A stretch of 64,000 bases of DNA from an uncultured Spirochaetaceae bacterium (GCA_944389275.1 CALXLT010000042.1:62001-126000); one strand, 5' to 3'. Positions 7,894-18,747 are shown, counted from the stretch's first letter. Notes: generated from the sequence alone by a model not told the origin. Numbers and translations: made by a program.

Positions 7894-9567
7894 TCAGGCT
7901 TGTCCTGCAGGTCGTTTACCTGCTGCCATCACGAGCGCACGCTTACGGTAGAACGATATTCCGAAGCCTATAATCCTATCGTAATCGACAAGGTCATTGC
8001 CGTATTCCCTGGCCTTGAGCTGGGATATGGCTTCCTCTGCCGAGGTCTTCATTCCCTCAAGGTTCTCTGCACGCTTGAGCTTAAAGATCGCGGCGGCACC
8101 TGCCTTCCTGTCGAGAAGTATGATGTCAGGCCGTCCTTCCCCTGATTCCCTGTTGGATCTGACGACATATCCAGCATCGGAGAGAAGCCCTGCAAGGAAC
8201 GCATGGTAGAAATTCTCCCGGAAATCATATGTGCTTATCGTCTGCCTGAGATATGAGGAGATCTCCTTTGAGAGAGATGCAGCATCCTCTTCCCATATAG
8301 CTTGGAACAGGGCTTTCCTGTCGCTTTCCCTAACGGTATCAGAGAACCAATCATCGACCGATGTGGCGAAGAGGTTCCTTATCTCCTCATTCGGAAGCCT
8401 GAGTTCTGTTTCTCCGTTCGGATCATATTCCCCTGCAAGCGTAAGGTATCCTGTCATCAGGAAGAGGCTCCAGATGTTCTCCTCGCTTGAATAGAGATTG
8501 CTGTAAGTAAGTGTCTCTATGATCCTCTTCCTTATAGTACCGCCGCTTATCAGAGTGGAATATTCATCTCCGACGCCGGCATCGGTCATATCTATAAGTC
8601 GTCTTATGGCTTCGTTCCCGCTTGAGTTTGCCCAGTAATTCTCCGGATTCGCATTCTTGTTAACCTGGAGTCTTGCTACATAGGAAATAACGTCCCACGG
8701 TGTATAGATATGTTCTTTCCCGATAGCATATCCGTCGTACCATTTCCTGATGATCTCTGCCTTATCTTCCAGTACCGCATCAGAGAGCAACCCTGAAACC
8801 TCTTCCTCGGTAAAGCCGAAGGAGTCAGCATAGCTATCTCCTGTTACAGAGTAGACTGCGAGGTTATTGAGTCCTGTGAAGAGGCTTTCCTTAGAGATTC
8901 TCAGACAGCCTGTGAGGATTCCTTTCTCCGTGTATGGGCAGTCCTTCAGAACGGAAAGAAGCATGCTGCGCATGACATCGAGCATCTCCCGGTAGTAGCC
9001 GTTCCTCTCTGCCTTATCAAGAGGTACATCATACTCATCAAGAAGGATGATGACCTTCTTCCCGTAATGGAGATAAAGAAGCCTAGCAAGGATTTCCATT
9101 GATTGTCTTATCTCGCTTATCGAGCAGCTGCCGCTGCAGATATCATTGAAGATCCTCCCTTCTTCGTCGCCTTCAGAAACGCTGATAAACGAATAGCCTT
9201 TATAGAGCGCTGACAGCTTTCCGCGGAGCTTATCGATGGCAGCATTGAAATCCAGTCCATCGATATCCTTGAAAGTAAGATAGATCACAGGACGCTTGTT
9301 CATCCAGTTGTCCACTGCGTCCATGTCACCCATGATGGACAGCTCTTTGAAGATATCCCGGCTATCCTCCCTTATATCGAAGAAGGCGCTGAGCATGGAC
9401 TGGAATGTCGTCTTGCCGAATCGACGAGGGCGAGTGAAGAGGATGGATTTCGCGCCATCTTGGATAAGAGTGCCTATAGCACCCGTCTTATCGACATAGT
9501 AATATCCGCCATTCCTTATTTCCCTGAAATCCGTTTCACCGATAGGGAGCCTTATTCCTCTGTCCAT
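7894..9567 (-). CDS. AAA-ATPase-like / PD-(D/E)XK nuclease-superfamily protein, copy 1
   Basis: A 557-residue protein of the AAA-ATPase_like plus PDDEXK_9 (DUF1703) type common in gut anaerobes. It opens with IGETDFREIRNGGYYYVDKT, then Walker A TRPRRFGKTT and Walker B VIILLDEYDVPL. The C-terminal nuclease-like segment reads RPDIILLD and then AIFKLK, where related proteins have ExK, so the catalytic Glu seems replaced by Phe. The family's role is unsettled. The start at 9567 is chosen for its AAGGAG ribosome-binding site. The second copy is at 38032-39618. Confidence 0.85.
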   Translation of the reverse strand: MDRGIRLPIGETDFREIRNGGYYYVDKTGAIGTLIQDGAKSILFTRPRRFGKTTFQSMLSAFFDIREDSRDIFKELSIMGDMDAVDNWMNKRPVIYLTFKDIDGLDFNAAIDKLRGKLSALYKGYSFISVSEGDEEGRIFNDICSGSCSISEIRQSMEILARLLYLHYGKKVIILLDEYDVPLDKAERNGYYREMLDVMRSMLLSVLKDCPYTEKGILTGCLRISKESLFTGLNNLAVYSVTGDSYADSFGFTEEEVSGLLSDAVLEDKAEIIRKWYDGYAIGKEHIYTPWDVISYVARLQVNKNANPENYWANSSGNEAIRRLIDMTDAGVGDEYSTLISGGTIRKRIIETLTYSNLYSSEENIWSLFLMTGYLTLAGEYDPNGETELRLPNEEIRNLFATSVDDWFSDTVRESDRKALFQAIWEEDAASLSKEISSYLRQTISTYDFRENFYHAFLAGLLSDAGYVVRSNRESGEGRPDIILLDRKAGAAAIFKLKRAENLEGMKTSAEEAISQLKAREYGNDLVDYDRIIGFGISFYRKRALVMAAGKRPAGQA

Positions 9568-9711
9568 GTCTTCTCCTTCTGAAAGTATACATTGCCTGCC
9601 TGAAAAGTACAAAGCATATGCTTTTGCCTGCATCCTTCGCGTTTTTAGACATGCTTGACCGTAACTTTCATTCCAATTGGATACCTGCAGGGAATGCAAT
9701 GTGGACCCGCA

Positions 9712-9744
9712 TTGACAAAGGTATACAGAGGGGGGGGGTAGTAT
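9712..9744 (+). promoter_or_regulatory. Candidate phase-variable promoter with 9-G tract in the spacer
   Basis: A perfect -35 TTGACA (9712-9717) is followed by a run of nine G (9730-9738) and a -10-like TAGTAT (9739-9744). The spacer is 21 bases; about five G would give the optimal 17. Slippage in the G tract would alter the spacer and switch transcription of the lipoprotein gene starting at 9773. Poly-G promoter tracts of this kind are known in Neisseria and in Treponema tpr genes. Confidence 0.55.
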
Positions 9745-9772
9745 TCTCCCAGACTTTTATCTGAGAGGGAAT

Positions 9773-11556
9773 ATGAGAAGAACGACAATATACATTCTGC
9801 TATCTGTCCTTGCGATGATCCTGATCATGTCATCATGCTGTAATGATAGGATCATACACACTGTTGTCTTTGATCCAGCGGGGGGAACATTGACTTCTGA
9901 GGAAACCATTTCGATTGAACATGGCAATGTCCTTGAAGAACCATCTGATCCATATCGGGCAAGATACTCATTCGCTTATTGGGAAAATATGGCAACAGAT
10001 GAGAAATATGATTTCACTCTTCCTGTTACATCAGATCTTATCCTTGTCGCCAAATGGAATTACCATGGAACTGGAAATGATGGGGATAGTGATGATCGTG
10101 CTTATACCGTAAAGTTTGATGCAAATCTTCCTTCGAACTTGGTTTCAGAAGCAATACCAGATATCGAAATCGCGGCAGGGAAGGGGATATCAGAAGAGGA
10201 AATGCCTGCATCTCCTGTGCTGTCTTCAGGTGCTGATGGATTTGCGTTCCTTGGATGGTATACAGTGGATGGCATTGAATACACTTCTTCCATTGTCATC
10301 AGCAGCGATACGACGCTTATTGCGCATTGGGTTTCGAAATGGGATGGCTCAGCTGATGCAGAGTCGATAACACAGCAGATAGAGGATCCAGGATGCGAGG
10401 AGATCAGGATCAGCACTGCAGCGCAATTAGCCGGTGTTGCGAAATTGATGGAAGATGATAAATCTTATCAGGATCATACGGAATCCTTTGGAAACAAGCC
10501 TTTGATCCTTGCCAATGATATGGATATGTCCGGTAACGGCTGGACTCCGATTGGCTATCATACGGAATATAACGGCTCAAATCATTTTGCCGGTGAATTT
10601 GATGGGAATGGCCATACGATAAGCAATGTATCCATATCCGGAGATGATTATAGCGGATTGTTCAGCTTTGTATCCGAAGAAGGCTACATCCACGATCTTG
10701 CTATCAAGGGAATCACTGTAATGAATGGCTCTTATCTTGGATAGCCGGGCGCAATGATGGTACGATTGAGAATTGCTCAATCCTGGAAGGGGAGAATATC
10801 GTAACAAGCAGCGGAGATTATATCGGAGGAATTGCCGGAGAGAACAATGGCAGGATAATCAATTCTCATTATCTTGGAGAATTGTCTTTCTCTGGAGATT
10901 TCAACGGAGGCATAGCCGGAGCTAATGGAAAGAATGGATATATCATGGCAAGCTCCTTCCAGATGAATGATGATGATTACATCGAGTCAAGCGGAGATTA
11001 TGATGGAGGTATAGCTGGCTACAATGAAGGGAATATCGTTGCATGCTATGTCCCGAAAGCATCATTCTATGACACGAAGGTCTGCAGTGGAGGAATTGCA
11101 GAAGCAAGCAATGACGGCCGTATATATGCATGCTATTTCTCTGGCGATATCTCATCAAATGAGGATTATATCGGTGGAATCACAGGGGCCAATGGCGGAA
11201 TCCTATCCGGATGCGGATTCATCGGAAGCATCGAAGGCGATGAATATGTTGGAAGCATAGCTGGAAGCAATACGCCGACAATCGAAATCGATCGCGATGA
11301 GATTGAGATGACAGGCTCTGTCGAAGATAGCGTTTCATTTACGAGACCGGATCAATGGGGCGATACGGCTGATGCAGTTGGTGAAGGTGATAGCTCAGGA
11401 GTTATCGTAATAGCAGAAGAGGAGAATTTCTGGGGTGAAGCTTTGAAAGTCTTGAATTCGGCAATTGACGACTGGAATAGTGCTTATCCTGAGAACCCCT
11501 GCCGTTATCGATATGAAACATCAGGAGCAAATCCTCCAAAGCTTATCGAAGCTTGA
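9773..11556 (+). pseudogene. Listeria-Bacteroides-repeat/GLUG-repeat lipoprotein, interrupted by a frameshift
   Basis: The first frame (9773-10744) encodes a lipoprotein signal peptide with lipobox MSSC (Cys near residue 22), two Listeria-Bacteroides (Flg_new-type) repeats (about 30-95 and 105-180) and the start of GLUG repeats. It ends at a TAG after SYLG. The second frame, open through 11556, continues at once with IAGRNDGTIENCS and further repeats such as DYIGGIAGENNG, DFNGGIAGANG and DYDGGIAGYNEG. Repair needs four bases restored near 10740, as in GGAGGAATA reduced to GGATA, a likely repeat-mediated deletion. The intact product would be a surface lipoprotein of about 595 residues. A GAGAGGGA ribosome-binding site precedes the ATG. 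Confidence 0.75.
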
Positions 11557-11570
11557 TGATGGCATAAGAG

Positions 11571-11603
11571 AAAAGCACACGGTCACCTGATCGTGTGCTT
11601 TTT
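11571..11603. terminator. Bidirectional intrinsic terminator between GLUG lipoprotein gene and secA
   Basis: An 11-base perfect stem AAAAGCACACG / CGTGTGCTTTT has T/A tracts on both sides, so it can terminate the lipoprotein gene on the plus strand and secA on the minus strand. Confidence 0.85.
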
Positions 11604-11620
11604 CCTTATATCGCTAAGGA

Positions 11621-14392
11621 TTACCAGTTCTTCCCGCAGCAGTTCTTGTACTTCTTCCCGCTGCCGCAGGGGCATGGATCGTTGCGTCCAACCTTAGGCT
11701 GCGTGCGCACGATCGTGGTGTTCTCTGCCTGGGCACGGCTTGTCACGGCTGTGCTTATAGGCTGGTTAGGCCTCTGCTGGAGCGATGGTCCCGGAGACTG
11801 ATGCGTCGCCTGCATCTTTCCCTGCATGCCATGAGCGGGCCGTGGCTGGACTGTGACCTTGACAGCCATCACTGTCCTGCAGACAGCCTCCGTGATGCTT
11901 CCGATCATCTCATCGAATGCCTCTGACGCCGTGTTCTTGTACTCTACAAGAGGATTCTTCTGGGCATAGCTCATGAGGGACGCGGCTTCCCTGAGATCCT
12001 CAAGCGCATCAAGATGGTCGACCCATCTCTTGTCGATGTTCCTCAGGTATACATAGCGGATGAATGAGTTGAAGTTAGGCTTGCCGACCTTCGCTTCCTT
12101 GTCCCTTATGCCATCCTCTATGGCCTTCTCGATCGCTGCGATATCAAAGCCAAGCTCCGGATCCGGGGCGGAGGAAAAGACACGCTGGTAGTACTCTATG
12201 AACTTGTCCTTGTCTCCGGCTGCCGCCTCATAAGCTTCCCTCGCAAGCTCCTTTGAGTTGTCGATGACGCGGTCAGACAGATCTTCCGCCTCGAGTATCC
12301 TGTCGCGCTCGGAGTATATGAAGTTCCTCTGGTCATTGAGGACATCATCGTATTCAAGAAGGCGCTTACGGATCTCGAAGTTGCGCTCCTCGACGCGCTT
12401 CTGCGCATTCTCGATGGCGTTGTCCAGCATCTTGTGGTGTATCGGCTCGCCATCCTTAAGCCCAAGTCGACCGATCATCTCCTTCAGGCCTTCCTTCGCG
12501 AAGAGCCTCATAAGCGGGTCGTCGAGGGAGATATAGAACTGGCTTACGCCGGGGTCTCCCTGACGTCCGGATCGACCGCGCAGCTGGTTGTCAATGCGCC
12601 TTGACTCATGGCGCTCGGATCCGATTATGTAAAGCCCTCCGAGGGATTTGACCTCCTCATATGCCTTGCGGTACTCAGGCATGATCTCGGCCATAGCCTT
12701 CTTCAGCTCCTCGGGGGATGCTTCGGTTCCGACCTTGCGGAGCGCGAGGTGCATAGGGGAGCCTCCGAGCTTTATATCCGTTCCGCGTCCCGCCATGTTC
12801 GTCGCGATCGTCACCGCGCCCTTGGCGCCGGCCTCGCCGATGATGAAGGCCTCCCTGGCGTGGTTCTTCGCGTTGAGCACCTCATGCCTTATGCCTTCGC
12901 GCGTGAGGAGCTTCGAGAGGCGCTCGGACTTCTCTATCGATGTCGTGCCGATAAGGATAGGCTGCCCAGTCTCATGGATGCGCCTCACATCCTTCGCGAT
13001 AGCCGCGAACTTCTGCTCCTCGCTGTAGAAGGTGAGGTCCGGCAGGTCCTTCCTCTGCACCGGGACATTCGTCGGGATGACGACGACATCCATCTTGTAG
13101 ATCTCCTTGAATTCCGTCGCTTCCGTGTCCGCGGTTCCCGTCATTCCCGAAAGTTTGTCATACATGCGGAAGAAGTTCTGGAACGTTATGGTCGCGAATG
13201 TCTTGGATTGTCCGCGGACCATCACGTTCTCCTTCGCCTCTATCGCCTGGTGCAGGCCTTCGGAGTAGCGCCGCCCTGGAAGGACACGGCCGGTGAACTC
13301 GTCAACGATCTGGACCTCCCCGTCCTTGACGATGTAGTCGGTGTCCCTCTGGTGCATATACTGGGCGCGCACCGCCTGCGTGACATAGTGCACGAGCTCG
13401 AAGTTCTGGTCATCGTAGAGGGAGTACACGGTATTGCCTTCCTCATCCTTTGACGGAATGAGCGCGCCGAGCTTCTTCAGAGCCTCCTCGATATGCATCA
13501 TGCCATCCTTGGTGAACGTGACCTTCTTTCCCTTCTCGTCAAGCTTGTAGTCGCCTTTCTCATCAAAGGCCGCGTACGTCGCCCTATCAAGCTTCTCCAT
13601 TGCCGTGAGCTCATAGTAGCTGCCTGTCTCGGGATCCTTCTCGCACTCCTTTAGAAATGGGACGACAGCCTTGGCGGCGCGCACCTTCGGAGTGTCATCC
13701 TCGGCCTGGCCTGAGATGATGAGAGGCGTCCTTGCCTCGTCTATGAGGATGGAGTCGATCTCATCGACTATCGCATAGTGGTGGCGTGCCTGGAGCTTTG
13801 ACTGCAGGGAGCCCTTCATGTTGTCCCTGAGGTAATCGAAGCCGAACTCGTTGTTCGTCCCGTACGTCACGTCAGCGCTGTACGCCTCCCTCTTCCTCTG
13901 GTCATCCTGGCCCGCGACTATCACGCCGGCCTTCATGCCGAGGAAAGAGTAGACCTGTCCCATCCACTCGGCATCACGCTGCGCCAGGTAGTCGTTGACT
14001 GTCACGATATGCACGCCCTTGCCCTCAAGCGCGTTGAGATAGGCCGCCGGAACGGATGTGAGTGTCTTTCCCTCACCGGTCTTCATCTCAAGGATCGAGC
14101 CCTGATGGAGCACTATGGCGCCCATTATCTGCACATCGTAGTGCCTCTCGCCAAGCGTCCTGCCCGCGGCCTCGCGGACAAGCGCGTACGCCTTCGGGAG
14201 AAGCTCATCAAGAGTCTTCCTGCCGCTCTGGACCTCTTCCTTCCACTCATTGGTTATCCTCGGGAAGTCCTCATCCTTCAGGCTTTCGGCCCACGCGTAT
14301 TCCTTCTTGACGCTCTCGACGATAGGGGAGAGCCTCTTCATGTCCTTGTCATGCTTAGTGCCCCCGAAAAGGGCTGCCCAGATTTTTGCCAT
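11621..14392 (-). CDS. secA: Preprotein translocase ATPase SecA
   Basis: The motor ATPase of the Sec export pathway, 923 residues. It has Walker A MKTGEGKT near residue 105, [34 protein letters not shown] (the second nucleotide-binding and DEAD region), [12 protein letters not shown]-like [15 protein letters not shown], and a C-terminal SEC-C zinc motif [13 protein letters not shown] for SecB or ribosome binding. Length is normal for a diderm. A TAATAT -10-like box lies 6 bases before the ATG with no Shine-Dalgarno sequence, so the mRNA may be leaderless. It is divergent from cvpA. Confidence 0.97.
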   Translation of the reverse strand: MAKIWAALFGGTKHDKDMKRLSPIVESVKKEYAWAESLKDEDFPRITNEWKEEVQSGRKTLDELLPKAYALVREAAGRTLGERHYDVQIMGAIVLHQGSILEMKTGEGKTLTSVPAAYLNALEGKGVHIVTVNDYLAQRDAEWMGQVYSFLGMKAGVIVAGQDDQRKREAYSADVTYGTNNEFGFDYLRDNMKGSLQSKLQARHHYAIVDEIDSILIDEARTPLIISGQAEDDTPKVRAAKAVVPFLKECEKDPETGSYYELTAMEKLDRATYAAFDEKGDYKLDEKGKKVTFTKDGMMHIEEALKKLGALIPSKDEEGNTVYSLYDDQNFELVHYVTQAVRAQYMHQRDTDYIVKDGEVQIVDEFTGRVLPGRRYSEGLHQAIEAKENVMVRGQSKTFATITFQNFFRMYDKLSGMTGTADTEATEFKEIYKMDVVVIPTNVPVQRKDLPDLTFYSEEQKFAAIAKDVRRIHETGQPILIGTTSIEKSERLSKLLTREGIRHEVLNAKNHAREAFIIGEAGAKGAVTIATNMAGRGTDIKLGGSPMHLALRKVGTEASPEELKKAMAEIMPEYRKAYEEVKSLGGLYIIGSERHESRRIDNQLRGRSGRQGDPGVSQFYISLDDPLMRLFAKEGLKEMIGRLGLKDGEPIHHKMLDNAIENAQKRVEERNFEIRKRLLEYDDVLNDQRNFIYSERDRILEAEDLSDRVIDNSKELAREAYEAAAGDKDKFIEYYQRVFSSAPDPELGFDIAAIEKAIEDGIRDKEAKVGKPNFNSFIRYVYLRNIDKRWVDHLDALEDLREAASLMSYAQKNPLVEYKNTASEAFDEMIGSITEAVCRTVMAVKVTVQPRPAHGMQGKMQATHQSPGPSLQQRPNQPISTAVTSRAQAENTTIVRTQPKVGRNDPCPCGSGKKYKNCCGKNW

Positions 14393-14516
14393 AAGCTAAT
14401 ATTAGTCAAAAAAAGGCCGAGTGAGTAGATTGAGGGGAAAAACAGCAAAGCCTTCATGAGGAATACACAGAGCGGGGCATATACAAAAATATCGGGAATT
14501 GGTTTATCATCTCGCT

Positions 14517-15041
14517 ATGGATTGGACGTTCTCAATAGGGACCCTCTCATTCGGGATCCTTGATATAATAACACTCGTGATCGTGCTGATCGGAGCGATC
14601 TCCGGCTGCATAACCGGCTTCAGCGTATCGGCGACAAGGCTTGTGGGCTTCCTGGCCGCGATGCCTATCGCGCTTCTTTTCACGAAGGATCTTGCATCAT
14701 TCATCGCGGAGCGCACGGATCTCCCGATCTTCTGGTCGACGCTTATCGTCTTCGTGGCCCTCTCGCTCGTCGTATATCTTCTTATCTGCATACTCGGCAC
14801 GCAGCTTGCCAACATACTCGGGGCAAGCAGCCACCTCAGGGCCCTGGACTCGATCCTGGGCTTCGCGTGGGGACTTATCGCATCGGCCGTGACTATCTCC
14901 GTGATACTTGCCGTGCTGAACTTCCAGAGCTTCGTGGATATCTCGGTGCTCACCGATAAGAGCATCATAATAAACGAGATCATCAAGCCGCTCTTCCCGA
15001 CGCTCAAGGACTCGTTCATGGGAGCCTTCGATGGCGTTTGA
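14517..15041 (+). CDS. CvpA-family membrane protein
   Basis: A 174-residue protein with four predicted membrane helices. The N-terminal GILDIITLVIVLIGAISGCITGF segment is typical of CvpA/colicin V production family proteins, whose function is poorly defined. The ATG at 14517 is used; an earlier in-frame start at 14499 would add only MVYHLA. It is the first gene of an operon whose next members overlap: cvpA and holB by 11 bases. The order cvpA-holB-kinase-regulator resembles that recalled for Treponema. Confidence 0.8.
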   Translation: MDWTFSIGTLSFGILDIITLVIVLIGAISGCITGFSVSATRLVGFLAAMPIALLFTKDLASFIAERTDLPIFWSTLIVFVALSLVVYLLICILGTQLANILGASSHLRALDSILGFAWGLIASAVTISVILAVLNFQSFVDISVLTDKSIIINEIIKPLFPTLKDSFMGAFDGV

Positions 15042-16224
15042 GGCTCTCCGGGATACCCAAAGGACGATGGCCGAGACTCTGGAGAGGGTGCTGGCGGAAG
15101 GCATGCTTCCCCAGACCCTTCTCTTCTCCGGCCACACAGGCTCAAGCAGGCTCACGGCGGCGCTTGACCTCGCGTTCCTCCTTACAGGAGAGGAGGACAG
15201 GAGGGAGATGCTGTCATCTCAGCACATCTCTCTCTTCCTGTCCCGTCCGCTCCGCGCTGAGCTATCGGCAGCATCATCCCTTCTTCTCCGCCAGCGCAAC
15301 TCCCGCTCGAGGCGCTTCTATCTCCAGAGCATGCGCAAGGTGCTGATGCAGTACCATCAGTCTGTCGCGTCACTCCATAGGGAGGCCTCGGGGGCGAAGG
15401 GAATAAGGGACGAGAGGCTCGATGGGGACAAGTCTGTCAGCGCCGCTGCGTCCTTGATCGATGAGCGCCTGATGGCGATCGAGGAGGAGAGGGAGTACAG
15501 CGAGAGCGAGATAAAGGAAGCTGTCTCGGAGATCGACGCCCTCCTTACCGACGCCGTCATCAATGTCGGCAAGAAGACAGCCGGCGCGACTATAGAGGAG
15601 ATAAGGGCCACGCAGGCCTGGCTCCAGGAGGGGGTCGACGAGAAGGTCGTCATCTTCGAGAATCCCGAGGATTACGCTGAGGGAGCGAAGAACAGCCTTC
15701 TCAAGCTCTTGGAGGAGCCGCCTGAGCATGCCCATCTGATACTCCTCTCGAAAAGCCCGTCACGGCTTCTCGAGACGATACTCTCGCGCTGCAGGAAGTT
15801 CTCCTTCCCGGAGCTTCCGCCCGAGAGGATATCAGCATTCATAGCCCAGAGCTTCTCGATCTATGGCAGCTATGGATCCTTCGACGAGTTCTTCTTCGAG
15901 GAAGGCGCGGATGAGGGGGAGAGGAAGGCCATGGAAGAGAATATAGAGGCATACTACGGCGCCCTCAGGGATGGGCAGATGCTTCCCCCTTCCGAGGAGG
16001 ATAGGATATTCTCTTCCCTGGAGAAGAGCGGAGGCTATAGGTATTTCTCCTCCATGATCCTCTCGCGTCTCGAGAAAGCCCTCAGGGATGGCAGCATGGG
16101 AAGCGGCAGGGCCCGAAAGCTCTATGCCACGCTTTCTGAGGGGATCAGGAGAAGCGAGACATACAACATGCCCATGCGCATCTCGCTCGATCTGGTGCTG
16201 AGGGAGGCAGAGGATGTCAGCTAA
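15031..16224 (+). CDS. holB: DNA polymerase III delta'-subunit-like protein
   Basis: A 397-residue AAA+ clamp-loader relative. The C-terminal half shows the DnaX/HolB signature KNSLLKLLEEPPEHAHLILLS followed by LLETILSRCRKFSF. The P-loop position reads GHTGSSRLTAA, a degenerate Walker A as expected for delta', which does not hydrolyse ATP. An insertion of about 100 charged residues (about 85-185) with helical heptad character makes it longer than E. coli HolB (334). It overlaps cvpA upstream and the histidine kinase gene downstream. Confidence 0.8.
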   Translation: MAFEALRDTQRTMAETLERVLAEGMLPQTLLFSGHTGSSRLTAALDLAFLLTGEEDRREMLSSQHISLFLSRPLRAELSAASSLLLRQRNSRSRRFYLQSMRKVLMQYHQSVASLHREASGAKGIRDERLDGDKSVSAAASLIDERLMAIEEEREYSESEIKEAVSEIDALLTDAVINVGKKTAGATIEEIRATQAWLQEGVDEKVVIFENPEDYAEGAKNSLLKLLEEPPEHAHLILLSKSPSRLLETILSRCRKFSFPELPPERISAFIAQSFSIYGSYGSFDEFFFEEGADEGERKAMEENIEAYYGALRDGQMLPPSEEDRIFSSLEKSGGYRYFSSMILSRLEKALRDGSMGSGRARKLYATLSEGIRRSETYNMPMRISLDLVLREAEDVS

Positions 16225-17389
16225 GCTTCTTAGGAAGGTAATAGGGAATATAGACCAGTTCCCGCTCTCTGAGCTGGAGAAGCTCATAGGCGAGGGGCTC
16301 CATGAGTCCGATATCTACCGTACTCTCCTCGATTCGCTCCCGGAGGGCCATGTCATAGTCACACGCGACCATCGCGTCGTCTTTGTCTCGAAGGCGATGT
16401 CACGCCTCATCCCCGCGGACCGCAGGTACAGGCTGAGGGAAGGCGTGAGGATAGAGTCCTCTGTCTTCGACAAGGACGTTAAGGACTATATGATCGCGGT
16501 GCTCTCAGGCAAGGAGAGGGCCGAGGCCAGGGATTTCGCGTTCCAGGCTGGGGAGGGCGCTAGCGTGATGCGCGTGAGCTTCAGGACCTTCGAGGTGGAT
16601 GACGAGAGCCTTACCGACATAACGGTCAGGGATATAACCGAGGAGATAAACAAGGAGACGAAGCTCCGCCGCTCGGAGTCGCTTGCCTCCATGACCACGA
16701 TGGCCGCAGGAATTGCCCATGAGATAAAGAACCCCCTTGCCGCGATGAAGATTCATCTCCAGCTTCTGCGGAAGGCCTTCCGCAGCAAGGGCAGGCTCTC
16801 AGAGGAGGACGCGGACAGATACCTATCGGTGCTGGATGAGGAGATAGACCATCTCAATTCGATCGCCGTAGATTTCCTCTTTGCCGTGCGCCCAATGAAC
16901 GTGGAGCTCATCCTCGGCTCTATCAACTCCGTGATCGATGACCTTGTCGTATTCCTCACGCCCGAGGCGAACGACAAGAAGATAGAGATCAGGACCGATC
17001 TAGAGGCCTTCCTGCCATCGGTGGAGCTTGACCAGAGGTATATCAGGCAGAGCCTTCTGAACATAGTCGAGAACGCGTTCTCCGCGATGCCCGGAGGCGG
17101 CGTGCTGAAGATCTCCACGAAGCTTGACGGGGACTATGAGACGATACGCATCGAGGACAACGGTACGGGAATCGACGAGGAGAGCCTCTCGAAGATATTC
17201 GAGCCGTACTTCACGACGAAGGCCAGCGGCACGGGGCTGGGCCTGACTGTTGTATATAAGGTCGTGAAGGAGCATCATGGGGATATCTTCGTATCATCGG
17301 AGATGGGCAAGGGCACCGTGTTCACGATAAAGCTTCCTGTCCCCAGGAGCCAGAGGAAGGCCCTTGTAAGCAAAGAGGAGAGAGAGTGA
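16214..17389 (+). CDS. NtrB-type sensor histidine kinase with PAS domain
   Basis: A 391-residue soluble kinase with no membrane helix. A PAS-like domain (about 25-145) is followed by a HisKA phosphoacceptor box [17 protein letters not shown] (His near residue 168) and a HATPase domain with N box [11 protein letters not shown]1 DNGTGID, F box EPYFTTK and G2 [13 protein letters not shown]. The HEIKNPLA box and the partner are of the NtrB/AtoS class. It overlaps holB by 11 bases, and its stop overlaps the NtrC-type regulator start (TGATG), so the two form one coupled two-component system. Being cytosolic, it probably senses an internal metabolite or redox signal. Confidence 0.92.
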   Translation: MSAKLLRKVIGNIDQFPLSELEKLIGEGLHESDIYRTLLDSLPEGHVIVTRDHRVVFVSKAMSRLIPADRRYRLREGVRIESSVFDKDVKDYMIAVLSGKERAEARDFAFQAGEGASVMRVSFRTFEVDDESLTDITVRDITEEINKETKLRRSESLASMTTMAAGIAHEIKNPLAAMKIHLQLLRKAFRSKGRLSEEDADRYLSVLDEEIDHLNSIAVDFLFAVRPMNVELILGSINSVIDDLVVFLTPEANDKKIEIRTDLEAFLPSVELDQRYIRQSLLNIVENAFSAMPGGGVLKISTKLDGDYETIRIEDNGTGIDEESLSKIFEPYFTTKASGTGLGLTVVYKVVKEHHGDIFVSSEMGKGTVFTIKLPVPRSQRKALVSKEERE

Positions 17390-18747
17390 TGGCTACTATT
17401 CTTATCGCGGATGACGAGAAGAACATACGCTCGGGGCTTGAGCTCGCGTTCGAGGACGAAGGCTATACGACGCTCGGGGCCTCGGACGGGAAGGAGGCGC
17501 TGGAGCTTATAAACAAGAACAGTGTGGACCTGGTCATCACCGACCTCAGGATGCCTGGCATGGATGGCTATGAGCTTATAAAGCGCGTCGCGAGCGCGTA
17601 CCCGACGCTCCCTGTCATCGTCCTCACTGGCCACGGCACGATAGAGACGGCGGTCGAGACCATGCGCGACGGCGCGATAGACTTCTTCACCAAGCCCGTG
17701 GATATCGACAAGCTCCTGCTGGTCGTCAGGAAGAGCATCGCCGCTTCAAGCCTCGCTGAGCAGAACAGGAAGCTTTCCGAGGAGATAGACAAGCTGCGCA
17801 AGCAGCAGGGCTATGGCAGGATCATAGGCAAGTCCGGGAAGATCTCCGAGCTTATGCAGACGATCAATCAGGTCGCGTCAACACGCGCTACTGTGCTTGT
17901 CACAGGTGAGTCCGGAACTGGAAAGGAGCTTGTCGCTGACGCCATCGAGTCCCTTTCCGACAGGCACGGAAAGCCTTTTGTGAAGGTCCACTGCGCATCG
18001 CTTTCCCCAACGCTTCTCGAGGATGAGCTCTTCGGGCATGAGAAGGGAGCCTTCACCGGTGCCGTGGCGCAGAAGAAGGGAAGATTCGAGCTTGCAGATA
18101 CAGGCACGCTCTTCCTGGACGAGATAGGTGAGATAGACGCGGCGACGCAGGTGAAGCTCCTGAGGGTCCTTCAGGAGCGGCAGTTCGAGCGCGTGGGCGG
18201 GGAGAAGACCATCACCGTTGACGTGCGCGTGATCTGCGCGACCAACCGGGATCTCCAGGAGGAGGTCAAGGCGGGACGCTTCAGGGAGGATCTCTATTAC
18301 AGGCTCAATGTCGTGCACATAACAGTTCCGCCTCTCAGGGAGAGGAAGGAGGACATAGAGCTTCTGTCGCAGGACTTCCTGAGGACCTTCAACAGCGAGG
18401 ACGGAAGGAAGATCGAGGGCTTCACGCCCCAGGCGAGGAAGGCGCTCTTCTCATACTCCTGGCCCGGCAATGTCAGGGAGCTGAGGAACAGCATAGAGGC
18501 CGCTGTCGTGCTCTGCCGCACCCGTGTCATAGATGTAGACGACCTGCCGTCGCAGATCAGGGAGAGAGCGGCGGAGAGCTCCGTCACGCTCGCTCTTCCC
18601 ATAACCCTGGACGAGGCTGAGCGGAGGCTTATCGAGGACACGATCGCGTTCTGCGGAGGCAACAAGACGAAGGCCGCGGATCTCCTGGGGATAGGGCGCA
18701 AGACGCTTCACAGGAAGCTTTCAGAATACTCAGGCAAGGAAGAGTGA
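17389..18747 (+). CDS. NtrC-family sigma-54-dependent response regulator
   Basis: A 452-residue activator. The receiver domain (1-120) has the acidic pocket near D8-D9 and phospho-acceptor Asp52 in VITDLRMPG. The central AAA+ domain (about 145-380) has Walker A GESGTGKE (about 173-180), the sigma-54 contact loop GAFTGA (about 221-226) and FLDEIGEI as Walker B. The C-terminal Fis-type HTH contains NKTKAADLLGIGRKTLHRKL. An intact GAFTGA loop means it should activate RpoN promoters; one lies at 21783, before a sigma factor gene. The ATG at 17389 overlaps the kinase stop. Closest functional analogues are AtoC and Borrelia Rrp2. Confidence 0.95.
   Translation: MATILIADDEKNIRSGLELAFEDEGYTTLGASDGKEALELINKNSVDLVITDLRMPGMDGYELIKRVASAYPTLPVIVLTGHGTIETAVETMRDGAIDFFTKPVDIDKLLLVVRKSIAASSLAEQNRKLSEEIDKLRKQQGYGRIIGKSGKISELMQTINQVASTRATVLVTGESGTGKELVADAIESLSDRHGKPFVKVHCASLSPTLLEDELFGHEKGAFTGAVAQKKGRFELADTGTLFLDEIGEIDAATQVKLLRVLQERQFERVGGEKTITVDVRVICATNRDLQEEVKAGRFREDLYYRLNVVHITVPPLRERKEDIELLSQDFLRTFNSEDGRKIEGFTPQARKALFSYSWPGNVRELRNSIEAAVVLCRTRVIDVDDLPSQIRERAAESSVTLALPITLDEAERRLIEDTIAFCGGNKTKAADLLGIGRKTLHRKLSEYSGKEE

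Noticed and set aside
7886-7901. CAAGCC/GGCTTG hairpin as terminator of the AAA-ATPase gene
   Set aside because: Six base pairs with no T tract on either strand; it may be chance or a small regulatory hairpin.
12608-13453. 281-codon open frame on the plus strand inside secA
   Set aside because: It lies fully antisense to conserved secA; high GC with few stops in that frame explains it, and its product is Leu/Arg-rich with no family features.
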